64,000 bases of DNA from Bursaphelenchus xylophilus (taxonomy: Eukaryota; Nematoda; Chromadorea; Rhabditida; Aphelenchoididae). The stretch is taken from assembly GCA_904066235.2 (NCBI GenBank), contig CAJFCV020000005.1:5513501-5577500 (forward strand), given 5' to 3'. Shown in pieces: positions 45,761 through 56,410 of the stretch (position 1 is the stretch's first letter; the number at the start of each line of letters is the position of its first letter). Both the position numbers and the translations under genes were made by a program. The notes under the pieces are model-generated. The model worked only from the letters and a program-made list of their open reading frames with translations, made no database searches and had not been told where the DNA came from.

Positions 45761-47994
45761 TTATTTGAGGCCTTTGTTTGATGCCTTCAAGTTTTCGAAT
45801 TCTTCATGGAATTTTTGAATTCCCGTGATCACATACTGGGAGATTATATGTTCTGTTCGGAAGTAGTCAAGTATGAAATCGAAAATGAAAACATATTGGA
45901 GATCGGTCTGAAATTGGCCGACATTAACCATGTGTTTATATGAATCCTACACTGATGGCATGAGCTCTTTGTCGTCTGAGAAAATCTAAGAGATTCGGGT
46001 GAGGCAAGGGGAGATTACAGGACACTGTTTCTAACATCAATTCGATCCCCACGAAAGTTCCAGATCGACCAATCCCAGTTGAACAATGAACAACGATCGG
46101 ATTTCTGCAAGTACATACTAGTCAAGATGACGAAACACTTTCGCAATTTTAGCTACAACATATTTACCTGGACACTCTGATCATACTCATAATCTTGATC
46201 AGTATTTTTGGATCATCCGGAACTTTCCTATCAGGCCAATTGTTTAAAAAGTAATGGGTCAGATTAAAACTTCCATTGACAGAACTCAGTTTGAGTCTAG
46301 AGATGACAACACTGGTTGAATTCGTCTAAAAAGGGAAGTACCCCAAGTGCGACGCTCAGATTTTATTCAACTCTTGCGCACACGTCGGGCATCGACTAAA
46401 TATTGATTCCTGAAAGTCTTAGTTCGCGCTTCCGACCCAGATATTGAACGTTCCTTGTCGCCGAGAGAGTACGCTAAAACTGGAGAGGCATCAGAGAGAA
46501 AACCCCTTTTGGCCATAAATTCGCTAGTTTCATGCGGAAAAATTAATTTTTTGTGGAAACATTGCCCTCTATGTTAGAAACGGCCAGGAAACTTTTCCTG
46601 TCGAAATTCAAATTCGGCGAAAATTGACAAATTTTCGCCGACTGATTTAAGAATCTCGGTTGTTTCTGCAAAGCGCGAGCCTCTCGTAAATATTATAGAA
46701 AGAATTACTCTAAATCTGTTTCATCTGAATGTCGCCTTTGGGGGTACTTCCCCTGTAAGATATATTGGGGCCTTCCGAGTTCAGCCCCCCAGGAAAGGTA
46801 ATTCAAACCCCCACTGTTCTGCCCGTTTCAAACCCCCATAATGAAAAATTAGAATAATACATGCATAAAATAATTATATTTTTTTAAACTACTGATTAAT
46901 TTTATGACGTAATCTTGTAAAATCTTTGAAAAAAATAGTAGAGATGGTTAAAAAATGTCGATTTTGAGGTAGTTCGGCGCATTGAATCCGAAAATTACAA
47001 TAATTTTTTTAAGGCTTACATTTTTTATTCTGATTATTGAATATTCAAAATATTTTTTAGAGCTTTGGAAACAGATCGACTCGTGGGGTTATCAAAGGCG
47101 CTGAATTCGAAAATTACGTGTATTTTTGAGATTTTCTTTTATTCTTTCATAGTTTTGAAACCAGACCGACTGTTGGGGTTATCAACGGCGCTGAATTCGA
47201 AAATCACATTCTGAGATTTCTTTCAAAATTAAAGAGACAGGAACTTTTAAAACGAATTTGTTTTATCATTTTTTTTTCAAAAATTTTACAAGATTACGTC
47301 ATAAAATTAAGTATACTACCTTACCCCCGATATATTTATTTTCTTACACTTTTTATTTGTTCTGATGCCATACAAGTGATTTCAAAGTTCTCAAAAATTT
47401 TTTTGCGACCTCTTTCTCGAGGAAAGTACTCGCTGCATTTGGATTTACCATCTTCAATAAAATCACATATCATTACAATATGCTGAAAATAATTAAATTT
47501 ATGTAAATATTAGACCAATTCTATTACCTCCGATTTTTCTTGCGCAATCATCGCCCAGAAATCGACAATTGTTGTATCTAGAGGCGCCTTAAAAGTAGTT
47601 TCAATAAGGGCAACTTACTTGGGTAATGATAAATCGATGAGGTTTCTGGCTGAATCCAACATAATTGGCATGAATGTAGTCATTGGGCATATTGTTGAGA
47701 ACAACTCGGGTCTCATCCAAACATCCAACGTACTGTAAAATCATAATTTTGTCATCAAATAATACTTTAATACTACGGTACGATAATTACCGGAGATCGA
47801 TTCTTTCCCAAGGCATTGTTCTTTCGGAAAGCGGTGATTGTGCAAGAAGGGGCGTGTTTCTCGGCATTCAAATACTCCTCAACCAATCCATCGACGCCCT
47901 TTTCCAACGTGATCCGGCTCAAAGTGTCCGCGGATCTTCTCCATTCGACCGTCTTCTTTTCCCCAGATCTAATTGCTCCGTTCTTACCAGACAT
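45761..47994 (-). CDS. Protein tyrosine phosphatase (non-receptor type)
   Basis: ATG 47994 begins MSGKNGAIRSGEKKTVEWRR. The PTP domain then shows LGKNRSPYVGCLDETRVVL, IHANYVGFSQKPHRFIITQ, APLDTTIVDFWAMIAQEKSE and HIVMICDFIEDGKSKCSEYFP. The WPD loop is NNWPDRKVPDD. The active site is PIVVHCSTGIGRSGTFVGI (HC-x5-R), and the Q-loop region ends LRRQRAHAISTDLQYVFIFDF. The catalytic Cys, Arg and Asp are all present, so the enzyme should be active. This compact single-domain form with no membrane segment is like the large nematode PTP family. One intron (about 46330-47345) is about 1 kb and contains two different inverted-repeat elements. Confidence 0.88.
46332..46754 (+). mobile_element. Family-A MITE-like element, complete copy (copy 3)
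   Basis: Terminal inverted repeats are visible: AGGGAAGTACCCCAAGTGCGACGCTCAGAT at 46332-46361 and its reverse complement (with some differences) at 46725-46754 (ATCTGAATGTCGCCTTTGGGGGTACTTCCCCT). The inside matches copies at 6.8 and 31.6 kb. It lies in an intron of the PTP gene; its edge abuts the splice acceptor of the exon beginning near 46326. Confidence 0.75.
46895..47311. mobile_element. Inverted-repeat element with internal tandem repeat
   Basis: Arms TTAATTTTATGACGTAATCTTGTAAAAT (from 46896) and ATTTTACAAGATTACGTCATAAAATTAA (ending at 47310) are reverse complements over about 38 nt. Inside lie two to three copies of a roughly 100-nt unit, e.g. GGGGTTATCAAAGGCGCTGAATTCGAAAATTAC (47080) and GGGGTTATCAACGGCGCTGAATTCGAAAATCAC (47173); a diverged copy starts near 46970. 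It sits in the same PTP intron as the previous element. Confidence 0.75.
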
Positions 47995-49652
47995 GACAGG
48001 GGCCGGGCCTCGAAAGTTTCACAAGGGCCGGGCTGACCTTTTCTGGGAACGGTGTCGTTGCCCCGACTTGTCGCGACCCGAGCTGTCCCTGACCCGAAAT
48101 GTCGGGACGACAGGTCATTTCTTCATTCTTATCACTCTTATATCGCCAAAATGGCGGGAAAATTTGCCATTCAAAATTATTAAAATTTTTTTTAGATTGC
48201 CAGCTGAACCCGGAATTGGCAAAAGCTCGGCCCTGTCTGTAGCCATGTCTGGTTGTTATCAATCAGAGTTTGTGTTTTAAGACTTTTCCTGTCACTGAAA
48301 GTAAAACATAAGTCAGCAACAATATAAAAGAGAGTAAAAAAAGTAACCGACTTACTCTGACATCTGATCCACTGTTTCGGTCCATTCTTCTCCGGTTTTG
48401 CATTTTTTTCTTGACCTAACGCAATGTTCGGATTTGTGAATTCAGTGCGCAATATTGTTTTGTAATAGTAATTATTTAACGCTTACTTTCTGCTCGTCAT
48501 TTCGACCGTTCTCGGTAGGAAATTGTAATTGAAATGGGTAAAACGTAATGTTTGAAACTCGGAGGCGTCTCAGTCCGTTGTAAGGTAGTTGTAACTTCCA
48601 CGGTCAACATAAAATTTTATGGGACATATAAATGACATCTGTTTAAATTTTCCTGAGACGAAGTCGCCTTTCTGTGAGAAATGGAGGTTAACATTCCTAC
48701 TTTTCCGAGTTCTTGGTTCTTCTTGTTATACTTGTTATTGTCTCGAGTCTGTTTTTGATCTCTCGGAAAGCTTGGCCATCACATGTTTGGCCAAATTTTA
48801 TATTTTTATTTCCTGCTTCTTCCGCCAGACGGAGCTGTTCCAAGCTTTATAATGGCATTTCAGGGGTCAGGTAAAGTTCTTGCCCTGAGGCTTCGAATTC
48901 TTTGAACTCCATAAATAGTAATGAGGACAAGGATGAATGCGTTTGAAGACGTCATCTGCAGTGTTTGGCCCCGTTTTATCGAAGATGTGTCGGTTTATGG
49001 GTTTAATATCTTTTTCATGAGGGAATTCCGCCGTTCACATATTGTTCTAGGGACCGGAGGACGGCTCTCCAATATAATGTTTAGGCTCCGAATTTTTATT
49101 TACTCCCGTAATTTTGACTGCAAAGTGGTGAGAAATGTCCCGGTGACATCGTTTTGTCCTTTCCACCCACTTGTCGGATCGTTTTCTTCTGAACCCTCGA
49201 CTCTTTTTTCCATTCCTGAAATCGAAGCCGGCGTTTTGGGGCCGTGATCCGACCGTTTCTTTTTTTCTGAAAAGTGATCATTCCGGTTGAAAAGAACGTC
49301 CCTCCACTCGACGGTTGTTTAGTTATGTCACATGCACTCTGAACCTCTGGAAGGGCTCTCTGCTCTTATTCTTTGATTGTTTTGCCTTTTCCAGTCAAAG
49401 GGGGAATCAAAAGTTGACTCATTCCCCCCATTTTTGTGTATTTTTACAATTTTGGAAAGGGTAGACGACTTGGAGTTAATTCTCGTCGGCCCCCTTAAAC
49501 TAAATATTCTTATGCTCGATTCCTTGTCTTTAGGCCTGCCAGTTATCGTAATTATGTTGTCTTTTTTGCGGAGATTTTCTTCCTCTTATGTTAAATTCTC
49601 TGAAGCTGTCAAAAATGCCTGTTTGATGACTAAATGGAGCATTGAAGGCTAG

Positions 49653-49885
49653 GACAGCTACTTTTGAATCTTGCGTTTTACGACTGGAAAGGCGAAATAT
49701 CCAAAAGATTTTTTCGTTCGCTGTACCAATAACGCCGGAAAAATATACTGGCATCTCTACATTCATACAAAAAAAATTTTGTTGTTTGAAAATATGCCGA
49801 TTGTTTCGTGGCAGTACATACAAAACTTTTTTTGACATTTTGTTTCCCGTGCCGTAAAAGACGCAATTCAAAAGTAGCTGTACTG
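49653..49885. mobile_element. Small inverted-repeat (MITE-like) element
   Basis: GGACAGCTACTTTTGAATCTTGCGTTTTACG at 49652-49682 is matched in reverse complement by TGCCGTAAAAGACGCAATTCAAAAGTAGCTGTACTGG ending at 49885. Element length about 233 bp, no coding capacity. Confidence 0.6.
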
Positions 49886-50384
49886 GCCCTTTAAAGAGCA
49901 TTGCAGTTCGCTGTTTCTGCGTCTTCAAAGCTTTCGGGATATTATTGGATTATGCATATGTCGTTGTTGACCCTGCTTGGAGATGTCACCTTTATTCAGT
50001 ATGTTGATGTTCATCCTCGCATCCGGGTCTAATTCGATTCCGATTCCCGGACTCTCGAATTAAAGAGGGAAGAAAGCTCAGGTTTGCTCAAGGGCTTTTC
50101 CTCATCCCCTTCCCCTTGAGTCTCCATGACGCTTGATATCACTCTTGTTCCCTCCGATACGACGACAGGTAGATGAACAGGTATTGGGCGAGGGAACGGG
50201 AAGAGGAGGAGGTATTACGGCGATTTCATCCGCCCGTTCCAGCCACTTTGCCGACGGATCGATTTCATCCCCTCAGGGGAAATATAAATGCTCTTGATGG
50301 ATGGCTATTCATGGATGTTGTTTACCCTTTTGGTGGTCACTGTCCACTCTCTTCGTTTTCTTTAGTACTTTCCCCCACACTGTA

Positions 50385-51400
50385 CATATAAGGATGGTGA
50401 CATACAAATCAAATCGGGTTTCGTGGCCAGTAACCGCCATTTCTTGTCTGTTAGGCCTCTAGACAAGAAATGCAGAATTCTTGTCTGACTAGGGAAGTGT
50501 ACAAACGAACCCTCACCAAATGGCAAGTGTTATACACCATTGGAAAGCCCTTGAAAAATGGTGAAAGGTACCATTTTCATTTTTTGCAGAATGCCTCAGG
50601 GCAAAAAAATATAAACGATTGATTTGTCCTTTAAGTAGTTACAATATCGGCTGTGGGGCAAAATAAATCTTATTTCAGAACGCTAAATGGTAAATATTGC
50701 TACTAGGTTGGCCTAAGAACATTATGAAGTTTGGCGCTTACCAGTAAAACTATTTTACATATGATATTTACTGGTTTTAAACACCCATAACGTGAAAAAA
50801 CACTTTTAACTTTTTTTAATTTTGAAAAACATGTAAGTTTGATGGTTTTAACCGTAATCGACCGTCTTCTAGAAAAAATAAAGCGTTTGTAAAGGTTTAA
50901 CTCAAATATTATCCTAACTGTAAGAACGCAAAACGTTTTTCCCCAAGCTGGGAATCGAACCTAGCTTGGTTTGGCTTATCAGCCTGCTCCGCGGAGCAAC
51001 CACTGCACTATTGAAGCAACCCTCTTCGAGGATTTTTATCCGCTCAAGAGAAAGGAAGATTTTTGTTGCGAAATGACCTAAAAATAATACAATTTACAGT
51101 ATGTCGTCGCGGAAAGGCATTCTGCAAAAAATGAAAATGGTACCTTGCACCATTTTTCAAGGGCTTTCCAATGGTGTATACCACTTGCGATTTGATGAGG
51201 GTTCGTTTGTACACTTCCCTAGTGAGCAGAGAAAAAAAGAAAAAAATCTTCACGGGGAGAGAGCAGAAATATTCCGCAATGTTACGCAATTTCAGACAAG
51301 AATTACACATTTCTTGTCTAGAAGCCTAACAGACAAGAAATGGCGGTTTCTGGCCACGAAACCCGATTTTATTTGTATGTCACCATCCTTATATATCCAT
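50385..51400. mobile_element. 1-kb element with long terminal inverted repeats
   Basis: The left arm (50385-50597) and the reverse complement of the right arm (51106-51400) agree over their whole length: TATAAGGATGGTGACATACAAAT, CGGGTTTCGTGGCCAG, GAAGTGTACAAACGAACCCTCA, TACACCATTGGAAAGCCCTTGAAAAATGGT, ATTTTCATTTTTTGCAGAATGCC. The right arm carries about 80 extra nt. The central ~500 bp has no transposase frame but contains a tRNA-like stretch (50945-51022). It looks like a non-autonomous DNA transposon. A related arm fragment lies at 31300-31390. Confidence 0.75.
50945..51022 (-). repeat. tRNA-like sequence inside the 50.4-kb element
   Basis: On the minus strand: TAGTGCAGTGG (A box) and GGTTCGATTCC (perfect B-box core), spaced as in tRNAs. 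The B-box lies in an extended hairpin (CCAAGCTAGG-TTCGATT-CCCAGCTTGG). The acceptor stem pairs poorly, so a functional tRNA is unlikely. Confidence 0.5.
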
Positions 51401-52685
51401 AACTGTATTAGTTGTTATCGTTTCTCTTGGGCATTTTTTGTTCTGATCTCAATTTTGGCTTGTTTTATTCCGAAGATAACCCATCTATATATCTGTGCAA
51501 TTTATTTTTTGTTACATAGTATGCTGTTTAAACTCTCAATTTCGCTCCAAGATCATCTGTATGCAAATGATAAGGATTCAGCCCTCCGGGTTTAGTTTTG
51601 TTTTGATAAGGACCCATTTAAGGAGACCTCGTGAGGGTTGGGGGTGATATTCAAAGAGAGTGTAGGGATTGCATAGGTTCTTTAATGACACAAATCTTTT
51701 ACTCGCTGTCCGTTTGTATCTTATATTCTGTGTTCATTTTACTTATCAAACTCACCAGCCTTATTGTATTCTGCAGAGTTGCTTATGACGTGTTTTTTCT
51801 CAATTTTGGGCGTAATAACCCGGGGAATGGACGGCCGTTTACAATATAAAATATGGTTAGCGGATTAGGGAAGACAAGAAATGGAGTGCATTGGATGCAA
51901 ATCAGGTGCAGCCATTCTCTGGCCCTATTTATTAGAACGGCGACCATCAAATGGACTAGATTGAGGCCGTGAACAGAGCAAGGGGGGGGGGGTGGTGATT
52001 GGGGACAAGTCTTTTCTCTCGCTCGAGGGCAGGCAGTCAGTCTCGGATCAGGCTTCGTCTCTCCAGCCTCCCCCCTCCCTATTCCCTTGACTTCTCTTTC
52101 AAATTTTTCGAACGCCAAAGTTGTTTTCTCCTCCATGACTAACCACGTTGTACATATTGTTGTATTCGGGCCTTACAAAACATTTGTAGTAATACCCTGA
52201 GGATGTGAGAGATACAAGAGACTCTTGACCTCATTCTGGGTTGATAAGAAGGCGAACGCGTCATTCCTCGCTTGCCAATAAAGATGGCAATTAGTGTGCC
52301 TTTGCTTATCTCCTCCCCTTATGATTGTTTATATTTATTGTAGTTTTATAATAATTCGAAGAGGGCGCACCCATGCCTGAGGTGTGGTTGGTGCCGGCGA
52401 CGTCGAGTTGTGTGTTTTGACCCCAATTCCCTCCTCCGGCCCTTGATTGAAGCCACTTATCTATCACAATGTATGTACTTGACACTTTTTTCTGATCGCG
52501 AAACATATTTCTCACAATAATCAGTTGCAAATGTTTTTGTACCCTTCCTCCATCTTCTCGGTTCTAATTAACGTTTTCTTTCCATTACAGCAGACCGTCA
52601 CAAATTGAATTCAAAGGTTAAGATTAAGTGAAGTCGAGGTGGAACAGCCCCTGACAACTACAGAACGACCCATTATTTGGGGGTT

Positions 52686-54228
52686 ATGGTCAGCAGAAGG
52701 AAGAATTCGTATGGCAGTGTTCAGTTGGACGTGGATGGCATCATCTGTCGTCTCACTCAGGTATGTAACGCAATCCGGGAATTAACGGGCTTCGGTGTCA
52801 TATTTAATATAAACAAAAACAATCCGCGTTTTTTCCACAAGGAGGAATAAGAATGACAGAATAGGGTTTAAACATATTAGTCCACATAGGGCAATTAGGG
52901 TAGTTAACTCAATTTTTCAGTCTGACGTCAAACTGGTGTCATTTCCTATTATTTGTTTTACATCTTATTTTAATTGATCCTTTTAGCAAGAAGGATAATT
53001 TACTTTTTAAAATTTTTTAATTCCTACGAAGTTACTGTTGAGACATTACCTTTTGATCAGTCCTTTGTCCTTTATCAGCGGACCACTGTTAAGGATGGCC
53101 TTTTCTTAATCCCCGATTAAACATAGTTCTTTTTGCAGAATGTTAGCGAAGGATGGAGAAGTTCTTTGGATGTAACGGAGAATGAAATCAAGATGGTTTG
53201 CTCCCTTTCTCGGGAAATCTTCTTGCAACAACCCATGATGTTAGAGTTGAATGCCCCCTTGAAGATCGCTGGTGACATCCATGGCCAATTCAACGACCTC
53301 CTCCGGCTTTTCAAATTGAGTGGATTCCCTCCATTATCCAATTATCTCTTTCTTGGGGATTATGTAGATCGAGGGTCCAAAAGTTTAGAGGTACGACTAT
53401 TACTCAGCAAAACCTACGTTGATTTTTTTAAATACAAGTGATATGAAATTTCAGACAATCATTCTGTTGTTATGCTACAAGATCAAATACCCCGGTAACT
53501 TCTTCATGCTCCGAGGAAATCACGAAGTGGCGGCCCTGAATCGGATTTACGGCTTCTATGATGAATGTAAACGAAGGGTGAATGTAAAGATCTGGAAGTC
53601 CTTCCAGGACGTCTTCAATTGTATGCCTGTGGCTGCTCTGGTCGAGAACAAGATATTTTGCTGCCACGGGGGATTATCCCCACACCTCCGAACCCTCGAA
53701 CAGTTAAAAAGGATAGTCCGACCAGTGGATGTACAAGATAATGGACTGCTCTGTGATGTCCTATGGTCAGATCCGGATGCCAAAGTGATGGGCTGGGCCC
53801 CCAACGATCGCGGAGTGTCCTATGTCTTTGGCCATGACGTTCTCGCCCAGTTCTTACAAAAAATGGATCTCGATATTGTAGTCAGAGGACATCAGGTGGT
53901 AGAAGATGGATACGAATTCTTTGGGAAGAGAGGGCTGGTCACAATCTTCTCGGCTCCCAATTATTGTGGAGAATTCGACAATGCAGGAGCTGTTATGAAT
54001 GTGGACAGGAATCTGTTGTGCTCCTTCCAGGTACGATTCTTCTTCTCTTCATCATCAAAGTCACTTCTTATTGTTCGATTATAGATTCTAAAACCCCAAC
54101 AATCCGTGTTAAAAGAGCGACGTTCAAATGTGGGAAGTGCCCCGGCCTTCGGAACGATGATTCATGACATCAAGTACACTGGGGGAGACCCGAAACCGCA
54201 TAAATTATTCCGTCGAGGAATGCTCTGA
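52686..54228 (+). CDS. PP1-type serine/threonine phosphatase catalytic subunit
   Basis: Four exons (52686-52760, 53139-53390, 53455-54030, 54085-54228) total 1047 nt, 348 residues. All PPP metal and catalytic motifs are present: [56 protein letters not shown] and [19 protein letters not shown]. The last is the PP1-specific beta12-beta13 region. Some positions differ from the usual PP1 sequence (VVRGHQ instead of CRAHQ; WAPNDRG instead of WGENDRG). It is thus a divergent PP1 paralogue, of the kind often germline-expressed in nematodes. The N-terminus is unusual ([18 protein letters not shown]). The first intron is 378 nt. Confidence 0.93.
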
Positions 54229-54787
54229 TCATCAGTATTGTAATGTTTCAACCTTTATGTTCGTATACGGCGTATGTGCTTAACTTGGTCCCGGTCGCAT
54301 TTTTTGTTGTAATTCCTTAATAGTTAATTATAACATCTTAATTTTAATCAAAAAAGTTGTTATGGAAAGTGATGGTAGATGTAGTGCAATCACAGCTCAC
54401 GTACCTTTTTACTTGTGATATCCTATGTCTCTTACGGTGACAACCAAACCGACATATTTCAGATGTTTCTGAGACTAGTCTCTCTTTAATTATGACACAC
54501 ATTAATAAAAGATACCATCATATTAACAAGATACCGTTCAAGATAGCGCCGTTCAGAACGGACATCTACTAATCTCTGAGACATGGAATATCCACATTTA
54601 ATTACTGTAAGATAGAGAAGATGAAAGATGTATGGATGAGAGAAAAAGGGGGTAGAGCTAAAAGAAAGTACGTTACGAAAAAGATTGATAAAACGTTGAT
54701 GTGAGCGGAATAAGTATGTACAAAGGAGTTACAAGACGACAAAGAAGGAAGTACAAACAGAAACGGGGAAGATCCGGGGACTGACTG
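54229..54787. other. Convergent intergenic region, PP1-like / CDC25 copy A
   Basis: 559 bp between the PP1-like stop and the CDC25 minus-strand stop. No coding frame or repeat seen; the 3' UTRs of both genes should lie here. Confidence 0.45.
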
Positions 54788-56130
54788 TCAGATCTGATGA
54801 TGGACACCCTTCTTGTGATAATGGAAGCGCTTCAATTCCTCCATAAAAGCGGTATCTTGCATTCGAACATAATGACGGGGAGTACAGAGTTCCTGAAAAG
54901 ACAAAATAATAGATCCTTTCTAAACAAGTTGCATAACTAAAGTAGCAAGTGCTTACCGTGCATTCCTCTTGTTTGAAAAATCCTTGATATCCAGAATCGA
55001 GCACATAAATCTCTGGGTAATCTAGATGAGGGTAGTTGGTCGCGTTCAGTTTTCGGTCAAATCGTCTTAGAGCGTTGGCCCTAAAAATACGTTTTATTAA
55101 AAACGGTAAAACAACTCTACCAACAAGGCGCGACATTAAGATGGCCTTTTCAAAAAAGGTTACGATCCAGTCACAAAAATTGCTTACATTTTGGGCCCCC
55201 TTGCCTGAGAAAATTCGCAATAAAAGATGGGGATCTTGTTCTGAATGGCATGGAAAGACCCGTTCTCTTCCGAGTAGAACTTCTGACAGACCTGGTCGAA
55301 TTGGAACATGTTGATTGAGTTCTGTAAATGAATAGAAATCATCCATCCATACTTTTACTCTTACTATGATATGCCCTCCTTCGAATTCATACGGATACCG
55401 GCAATCAATCAGCATAAAAGTCTCTAAAAACTTTTCATTTCCCATTTCTTTTATCAATGACGCTAGAATTGAGCCATCAATGGACTTGAAGGCTGATGAT
55501 TCCACTTGAGGTTTCGTTAGATACCTTAGAGAGTAAGTCTAAAAAGAACGATCATTTTAAAGGAGATTATCAAGTGACCTACTTGTATCGACTCAGGGGA
55601 AGTGCATTTCCCAAACCTCCTCATGTTCACCATGGACTTCGAGACGCCTTTTTCGAGTGATACTACTGAACTTGGGAGTTTCGGAGACGGCCGCTTCAGA
55701 AACCGATCCTCGACCTTTTTCTTCGGTACATTTGCACTCAACTTTCTTGTCGATAGGGGGTTATTCCTGAACGGAATGCGGTTAAACCGCTTGCCCTTGA
55801 GGGGAGTATCGTTGGAAACATCGCGGAGCGGCCTCCTGATAGGGGAAACTTTAGCTTCATCCATCTGAACATCTTCCTGAAAAAAGGAAAGAAATAAAGA
55901 AGAAAAACAAGATCTACAGAAGAAACAAAACTTACAAAACTGTTTGATGTCCCCGGAACCATAAAATTAGTCTTGTCTTCATGAATCGACCACGCACTGC
56001 AGGAGGAACCCACCCCAGAGTCATTCGATGCGGCCGGCAACATTTCGTCGAGGATGGAGGTGGCCAAACACAACGGAGGATCACTTCCAAAGGGGCATTG
56101 GGCATTCTCATCATGGTTTTCAACCTCCAT
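54788..56130 (-). CDS. CDC25-like dual-specificity phosphatase, copy A
   Basis: CDC25 activates cyclin-dependent kinases. Six exons mirror copy B. ATG 56130 opens MEVENHDENAQCPFGSD. Residues ~70-160 are a Ser/Pro-rich regulatory part (VSPIRRPLRDVSNDTPLKGKR). The rhodanese-type catalytic domain follows: FLETFMLIDCRYPYEFEGGHI, NSINMFQFDQVCQ, the active site IFYCEFSQARGPKM, LDYPEIYVLDSGYQGFFKQ and a C-terminal helix VRMQDTAFMEELKRFHYHKKG, ending at 54788. The catalytic loop is C-x5-R, but the preceding residue is Tyr where most family members have His. Introns are all short here (the fourth, about 55082-55188, is about 100 nt). Acceptor gattccag precedes the ATG, suggesting a 5' UTR intron or trans-splicing. 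Confidence 0.88.
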
Positions 56131-56410
56131 CCGCAAGCCTGGAATCGAATGCAGGTTAAATTTTTGAAGTTTTCAGTTCTCGCGTCAAGGGTCACACTAT
56201 CTCATTACACCGTCGGATCTACTGGATAATTTATTTGCAAATTATCTCCTCATAATTCATACTAAACATAAACAAGACATCAGAAGATCAAACGGCCAGA
56301 TTAGCAGATGTTCTTCTCCAAAAAATTGAAAAGCAAAATAAAACATGTTCGTTATTAGATCGAGACTTCGTTAATTTGCTGTCGCCTTCAGAAATAAATA
56401 ACGCCGGTAT
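56131..56410. promoter_or_regulatory. Upstream region of CDC25 copy A, shared with copy B
   Basis: Sequence upstream of copy A matches, in reverse complement, 60945-61152 upstream of copy B (e.g. GATCTAATAACGAACATGTTTTATT and GGCGTTATTTATTTCT). The duplication therefore includes about 280 bp of promoter-proximal DNA. Confidence 0.65.

Larger units (their letters stand above)
47995..52685. other. 4.7-kb gene-free region with inverted-repeat elements
   Basis: No coding frame with splice logic or a recognisable domain was found between the PTP and PP1-like genes. The region holds two inverted-repeat elements (49653-49885 and 50385-51400, separate entries). A 60-80-bp window rich in G (51975-51995) is low complexity. 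The segment from about 52000 to 52685 should contain the promoter and 5' UTR of the PP1-like gene. Confidence 0.5.

Noticed and set aside
49530..49928. 132-codon minus-strand frame
   Set aside because: It overlaps a 233-bp inverted-repeat element and has no motif; long by chance.
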